From Bacteroides intestinalis DSM 17393 (GTDB taxonomy: Bacteria > Bacteroidota > Bacteroidia > Bacteroidales > Bacteroidaceae), in contig NZ_ABJL02000007.1 of the NCBI RefSeq assembly GCF_000172175.1, positions 1,302,001-1,366,000 of the forward strand: 64,000 nucleotides of DNA, read 5' to 3'. The notes under the pieces were generated by a model, which was not told the origin of the DNA, searched no databases, and worked only from the letters and a program-made list of their open reading frames with translations. Of the stretch, positions 60,599 to 64,000 are shown piece by piece. Numbering within the stretch: position 1 is the stretch's first letter; each line of letters opens with the position of its first letter. A program made the position numbers and the translations under genes.

Positions 60599-60741
60599 AC
60601 TTGTGCTCCATGAAAATAAAGCACTTCCACGCGGTCATTCTGCATAGTTTCGCTGTTTGCTGTTTCTGTTTTCTCTTTGGCTCCATTTCCGCAGGAAATT
60701 AAAATAATTCCTGCAATAAATACATGGAATAACTTTTTCAT
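60574..60741 (-). pseudogene. Truncated arsF (lipoprotein N-terminus only)
   Basis: A 55-codon frame too short to stand out. The protein opens MKKLFHVFIAGIILISCGNG (lipobox ISC, Cys17) and runs to VEVLYFHGAQ, the segment that in ArsF (nitrophenyl nitroreductase subunit-like) precedes its CxxC motif. It then leaves homology (VCFPYKKL) and stops inside arsG'. The join to arsG sequence lies near 60595. Only the signal and first strand of ArsF remain. Confidence 0.7.
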
Positions 60742-60750
60742 GGCATGTAA

Positions 60751-60984
60751 TTATTGGGTTAGTAATTCTGTTACCTCTTTCAATGACAGCTGTTTACCTG
60801 CCGAAACGACTTTCCCGTCTATAACCAAGGCCGGAAAACTTAATATATTATATTCGATGATTTTCAATAAATCTTCCTCTTTTACCAAAGTGGCATCACT
60901 TCCTAATTCTGCAATAGCTTGTTGGGTGGTTTCGTACAAAGTTTTGCAACTGAGGCAACCTGTACCTAATACTTTAATTTCCAT
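60751..60984 (-). CDS. Small thioredoxin-like redox protein
   Basis: A 77-residue protein with CLSC (Cys10-Cys13) at the end of the first strand and the cis-Pro segment SFPALVIDGKVVSAGK. Such 'redox-active disulfide protein 2' thioredoxins are common in Bacteroides ars operons, usually with ArsF and ArsG, which are broken here. It is preceded by an inverted repeat like that at arsR (61024-61041), so it may have a separate ArsR-controlled start. Confidence 0.88.
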   Translation of the reverse strand: MEIKVLGTGCLSCKTLYETTQQAIAELGSDATLVKEEDLLKIIEYNILSFPALVIDGKVVSAGKQLSLKEVTELLTQ

Positions 60985-61023
60985 TATCAGATAGCTTTAA
61001 AATGAATAATATATATAATCGTA

Positions 61024-61041
61024 GTTCGTAGAACAACGAAC
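61024..61041. promoter_or_regulatory. Putative ArsR operator, internal
   Basis: GTTCGT-N6-ACGAAC, a perfect inverted repeat between arsR and the thioredoxin-like gene. It shares GTTCG / CGAAC with the site at 61406. Confidence 0.6.
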
Positions 61042-61065
61042 ATTGCTTATAAAAAAAGGTGCTGT

Positions 61066-61386
61066 TTATTCACAGCACGAAGTACATTTACATTCACCGA
61101 AGAATCCGGTAAACAACTTGCGGGCAAGTTCCCAGTTTTCACGGTTAATGCAATACTTGACTTTCGGTGTTTCTATTTCACCTTGAATCAGTCCGGCATC
61201 TTTCAGCTCTTTTAGGTGTTGGGAAACAGTCGCTTTGGCTATTGGCAGTTCTTCGTGAATGTCTCCGAAGTAGCAACTTTCCTGCTTGACTAAAAAATTA
61301 AGGATAGCCATTCTTGCAGGGTGTCCCAGTGCTTTTGCAAAGCGAGCTATCTGTTCCTGCTCTGTTGTGTACTGTTTGGTTTTCAC
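61066..61386 (-). CDS. arsR: ArsR/SmtB-family arsenic-responsive repressor
   Basis: A 106-residue winged-helix repressor (ARFAKALGHPARMAILNFLV; IAKATVSQHLKELKDAGLI). It lacks the classical ELCVCDL metal motif; instead it has Cys38 (QESCYFGD) and a cysteine-rich C-terminus with Cys99, 101, 104 and 105 (ECKCTSCCE), a plausible As(III) site. First gene of the ars operon, with an inverted-repeat operator 20 bp upstream. Confidence 0.94.
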   Translation of the reverse strand: MKTKQYTTEQEQIARFAKALGHPARMAILNFLVKQESCYFGDIHEELPIAKATVSQHLKELKDAGLIQGEIETPKVKYCINRENWELARKLFTGFFGECKCTSCCE

Positions 61387-61405
61387 TTTATATCTCTTTT
61401 ATTTG

Positions 61406-61427
61406 TTGTTCGCAAAACAACGAACAA
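61406..61427. promoter_or_regulatory. Putative ArsR operator at arsR
   Basis: TTGTTCG-N8-CGAACAA, a perfect 7-bp inverted repeat 20-41 bp before the arsR ATG. Confidence 0.65.
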
Positions 61428-61506
61428 TGTTTGAAATAGCAAAATAAATACGGTTATTTTTTAGATTAATTAAATGAATATTTGTCTTGCCGCATGTCGG
61501 TGCTAT

Positions 61507-61545
61507 TTACATATACATGTTGACTATACTAACATGTATATGTAA
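61507..61545. repeat. Perfect 15-bp inverted repeat in the arsR spacer
   Basis: TTACATATACATGTT and AACATGTATATGTAA are separated by GACTATACT. No G+C-rich stem or T-tract, so not an ordinary terminator; an operator or cruciform is possible. The rest of the 61387-61687 spacer holds the arsR operator and the promoter at 61635. Confidence 0.8.
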
Positions 61546-61634
61546 GTATCTTTATCTTTTAAAAAAGTATCATTTTTGCTTTGAAGATATTGTGATTTAA
61601 GTGCTATCTGCATGGGATTCTATTAAATTTTACT

Positions 61635-61663
61635 TATTTTTGCATAGAACTTCTTGCAGAAGT
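61635..61663 (+). promoter_or_regulatory. -7 box and palindrome at the start of the DUF6377-type gene
   Basis: TATTTTTG (61635-61642) matches TAnnTTTG and is followed by the 15-bp palindrome ACTTCTTGCAGAAGT (61649-61663), which would cover the transcription start. Confidence 0.55.
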
Positions 61664-61687
61664 AACCTTTAACCAATCGAAACTCAG

Positions 61688-63346
61688 ATGAAGAAAATAG
61701 TCACATCCTTATATTTGTTATGTTGTGTATGTATGTGTCAGCTCCATGCCGCCAACAATGCTGTAGACTCTCTCTTATCCCAACTGGACCATGTAATTCA
61801 AAACCGCCCTGTATACATCAAGCAAAAAGAAAAGAAGCTGAACGACCTGAGACAAGCCTTGAGACAACGCATTTCTGATGAAAACCGCTTTACCCTGTTG
61901 GGGGAATATCTGGATGAATACCGTTCCTACAACACTGATTCTTCTCTTTACATTTCCCGTGAGAGATACCAGGTAGCCCTGCGACTGAAAAACAAGGAAC
62001 ATCAAGACAACGCCCTCATGAACACTGCCGAGATTATGGGCACGGCAGGCATGTATAAAGAAGCAATCGACCTGATGCACAACGTACAAATCAATCATCT
62101 ATCGGATGACCTGCACCCGTATTATTACCATATTTACCGTACAGTCTATGGGCTCATGGCCGATTACGCCGTTACGGAACAGGAGAAAAAACTCTATGCC
62201 GAGATCACGGATAGATACCGTGATTCCCTGTTACTGGTCAACAAAGATAATCTTCTAGTGTACACGCTGATTCAGTCCGACCAGCACAATGTGAGGGGCG
62301 AGTTCGATAAAGCCATCCAGTTATTGACCGACTACCTGGCAGGGCAGATAGACAATGTGCACGATGTGGCAATCTGTGCCTACACTTTATCAGAGTCATA
62401 CCGCCTGAAAGAAGACACTGAAAAAGAGAAGGAGTATTTGATTCTTTCCTCCATTGCAGATATGAAGTCTGCAGTGCGCGAATATATTTCTTTGAGGAAA
62501 CTGGCTGTGTTGCTCTATCAGGAAGGAGACATAGACCGTGCCTATTCGTATTTGAAACTGTGTATGGACGATGCCGTGTTCTGCAACGCCCGGTTGCGTA
62601 TTTTGGAAATCCTGCAAATCTTTCCCCTCATCAACGACACTTATCAGCAAAAGGCTGAAAAGCAACAGGAACAAATGAAATGGGCGTTAATCTCTATCAG
62701 CTTGCTGTCCATCTTCCTGCTGATCGCCATCTTCTATGTGTATAAGCAGATGAAATGCGTAGCAGCTGCACGCCATGAAGTGATAGATGCCAACAAGCGT
62801 CTGAAAGAATTGAATGAAGAACTCCACCGCTACAATCTGCAACTGAAAGAAGCCAACCACATCATTGCCGAAAACTCCTACCTGAAAGAGGAATACATCG
62901 GCCGCTATATGGACCAGTGTTCCGTATATTTGGAAAAGATGGACAACTATCGCCGTTCGCTGGGCAAGATAGCCGCTACGGGCAAGGTAGATGAGCTATA
63001 CAAAAACATCAAATCTTCTAAGTTCATAGAGGAGGAGTTGAAAGAGTTTTATGCCAATTTTGATAATACCTTCTTGCAACTGTTTCCCACTTTTGTAGAA
63101 GACTTCAACACCCTGCTTGCCGAAGGGGAGCAAATTTACCCCAAGGCCAACGAACGAATGAGTACCGAACTGCGTATCTTCGCCCTTATCCGTTTGGGAA
63201 TTACCGACAGTGTGAAGATTGCCCAATTCCTGCGCTATTCTGTGACTACCATTTATAATTACCGTACCAAAGTTCGTAATAAAGCTGCGGGCGACCGTGA
63301 CCAACTGGAACAGGAAGTAATGAAAATAGGTAAGTCGAGAGACTAA
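61688..63346 (+). CDS. DUF6377-type membrane regulator with TPR-like sensor and HTH
   Basis: A 552-residue protein. Signal peptide 1-21; a helical TPR-like extracytoplasmic region to about 330; one membrane helix (about 334-356, WALISISLLSIFLLIAIFYVY); a coiled coil (about 362-400); and a C-terminal region with a helix-turn-helix (ITDSVKIAQFLRYSVTTIYNYRTKVRNKA). Proteins of this layout often sit before susC/susD genes in Bacteroides and are thought to regulate them. Here a SusC-type gene follows after 249 bp. Confidence 0.85.
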   Translation: MKKIVTSLYLLCCVCMCQLHAANNAVDSLLSQLDHVIQNRPVYIKQKEKKLNDLRQALRQRISDENRFTLLGEYLDEYRSYNTDSSLYISRERYQVALRLKNKEHQDNALMNTAEIMGTAGMYKEAIDLMHNVQINHLSDDLHPYYYHIYRTVYGLMADYAVTEQEKKLYAEITDRYRDSLLLVNKDNLLVYTLIQSDQHNVRGEFDKAIQLLTDYLAGQIDNVHDVAICAYTLSESYRLKEDTEKEKEYLILSSIADMKSAVREYISLRKLAVLLYQEGDIDRAYSYLKLCMDDAVFCNARLRILEILQIFPLINDTYQQKAEKQQEQMKWALISISLLSIFLLIAIFYVYKQMKCVAAARHEVIDANKRLKELNEELHRYNLQLKEANHIIAENSYLKEEYIGRYMDQCSVYLEKMDNYRRSLGKIAATGKVDELYKNIKSSKFIEEELKEFYANFDNTFLQLFPTFVEDFNTLLAEGEQIYPKANERMSTELRIFALIRLGITDSVKIAQFLRYSVTTIYNYRTKVRNKAAGDRDQLEQEVMKIGKSRD

Positions 63347-63350
63347 AACC

Positions 63351-63379
63351 ACACTTTTAAGGCATATAAGTGTCTTTTT
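63351..63379 (+). terminator. Weak terminator after the DUF6377-type gene
   Basis: ACACTT (63351-63356) pairs with AAGTGT (63368-63373), followed by CTTTTTT. The stem is short. Confidence 0.45.
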
Positions 63380-63516
63380 TACGCTTATATTTTTACTACT
63401 TTTTTAGCACAATGTATTTTCTTGATGATATTGATTATCAGTATTTTATGCCTTAATGAACGCCTTAAACTACTACTTTTTCACTCTTTTCCCCCTTATT
63501 GCTTCCTCTTATCAGA

Positions 63517-63524
63517 TACATTTG
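63517..63524 (+). promoter_or_regulatory. -7 promoter box for the SusC-type gene
   Basis: TACATTTG matches TAnnTTTG, 72 bp before the ATG at 63596. Confidence 0.5.
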
Positions 63525-63595
63525 CATTGTTCCTTCACGGAGGGGACAAATGCATGTGAATCTATATTTTATTACTAACTTTAAACTCTTATATT

Positions 63596-64000
63596 ATGCA
63601 AAAGTACAAAATGCCGATCAGGCTTCGAATCATGGTTTGTCTGATAGGGATGTTACTTCCGATGTGCATGTTCGCACAGCAAATCACAGTACAAGGTGTA
63701 GTGAAAGACCAGACCGGAGAAACCGTTATCGGGGCCAGTGTGGTGCAGAAGAACACAATGAACGGTACGATAACGGGTATTGATGGCGATTTCTCGCTGA
63801 ATGTGCCTTCGGATGCCGTTATAGTAGTTTCATTCGTAGGCTATAAGTCTTTGGAAGTTCCCGTGAAAGGACAGAAGCAGATTATGGTAACACTCTCGGA
63901 AGACAGTGAGATGCTGGACGAAGTGGTGGTTATCGGTTATGGAACCATGAAGAAAAGTGACCTCACCGGTGCTGTTTCCTCCTTGGGAAGCAAGGACATC
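63596..64000 (+). CDS. SusC/RagA TonB-linked outer-membrane protein (5' part)
   Basis: The first 135 codons of a gene cut by the window edge. A signal peptide ends CMFAQ. A carboxypeptidase-like regulatory repeat (VQGVVKDQTGETVIGASVVQKNT, VSFVGYKSLEVPV) follows. Then comes the plug start MLDEVVVIGYGTMKKSDLTGAVSSLGSKDI with the SusC signature. It imports glycans or other nutrients with a SusD partner expected downstream. Its regulator is probably the DUF6377-type protein upstream. Confidence 0.95.
   Translation, partial: MQKYKMPIRLRIMVCLIGMLLPMCMFAQQITVQGVVKDQTGETVIGASVVQKNTMNGTITGIDGDFSLNVPSDAVIVVSFVGYKSLEVPVKGQKQIMVTLSEDSEMLDEVVVIGYGTMKKSDLTGAVSSLGSKDI

Noticed and set aside
56999..61386. 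Arsenic operon as part of a mobile element
   Set aside because: No integrase, transposase, tRNA target or flanking direct repeats were found in the window.
63517..63590. Leader stem-loop before the SusC-type gene
   Set aside because: TTTGCATTG and CAAATGCATG pair only with gaps; too weak to call.

Overview
The window is chromosomal DNA from a gut-type Bacteroides (order Bacteroidales); I cannot name the species. The evidence is Bacteroidales -7 promoter boxes (TAnnTTTG) in front of most transcription units, a type III glutamine synthetase, a fucRIAKXP-type fucose operon in the B. thetaiotaomicron order, one-polypeptide hybrid sensor kinases, and the start of a SusC/RagA gene at the right edge. 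No rRNA, tRNA, CRISPR array, transposase or integrase was seen.

Layout. 1-8.3 kb (minus): a cut S37-type peptidase, then outer-membrane barrel - glnK - amt - glnN, preceded by dapF and dapL. 8.8-14.1 kb (minus): a glycerophosphodiesterase and the polyamine ABC operon potA-B-C-D. 14.4-15.9 kb (plus): an AAA/PD-(D/E)XK protein. 16.0-23.8 kb (minus): asnB, gltD, gltB. 24.9-33.1 kb (plus): glmS, a purF-like gene, carA, carB. Together with glnN, amt and glnK this puts ammonia capture (Amt, GlnK, GlnN, GltBD) and five glutamine amidotransferases (AsnB, GltB, GlmS, PurF-like, CarA) in one neighbourhood. 33.3-40.0 kb (plus): fucR, fucI, fucA, fucK, a RhaM-type mutarotase and fucP. 40.2-43.3 kb: a hybrid histidine kinase. 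43.5-50.5 kb: an AraC regulator divergent from a TolC/MFP/ABC-2 efflux operon. 50.6-52.3 kb: an acyltransferase and Hsp20. 52.5-54.9 kb: an AlaX-type editing protein and two AT-rich paralogous genes of unknown family. 55.1-56.7 kb: an AraC regulator and a hexapeptide acetyltransferase. 57.0-61.4 kb (minus): an arsenic operon, arsR - thioredoxin-like - arsF' - arsG' - arsD - arsA - acr3, with a visible deletion fusing arsF to arsG. 61.7-64.0 kb: a DUF6377-type regulator and the start of a SusC-type gene.

The least explained material is repetitive DNA at gene boundaries. One family (four copies: 8651, 15940, 43366 and a divergent one at 56781) is built from 12-bp units spaced 22 bp apart, inverted on the left and direct on the right, always just past a stop codon. 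A second family carries a short core, AGCGCA (extended to AGCGCAGC in three of four copies), flanked by iterated 7- or 8-bp units in inverted orientation. One member sits between potC and potD, one supplies the last codons and stop of dapF, and one lies in frame inside carA. The 1.08-kb gltB-glmS spacer contains nested inverted repeats and a 5+5 array of 11-bp units.

All functional names rest on reading motifs by eye; no database search was run.
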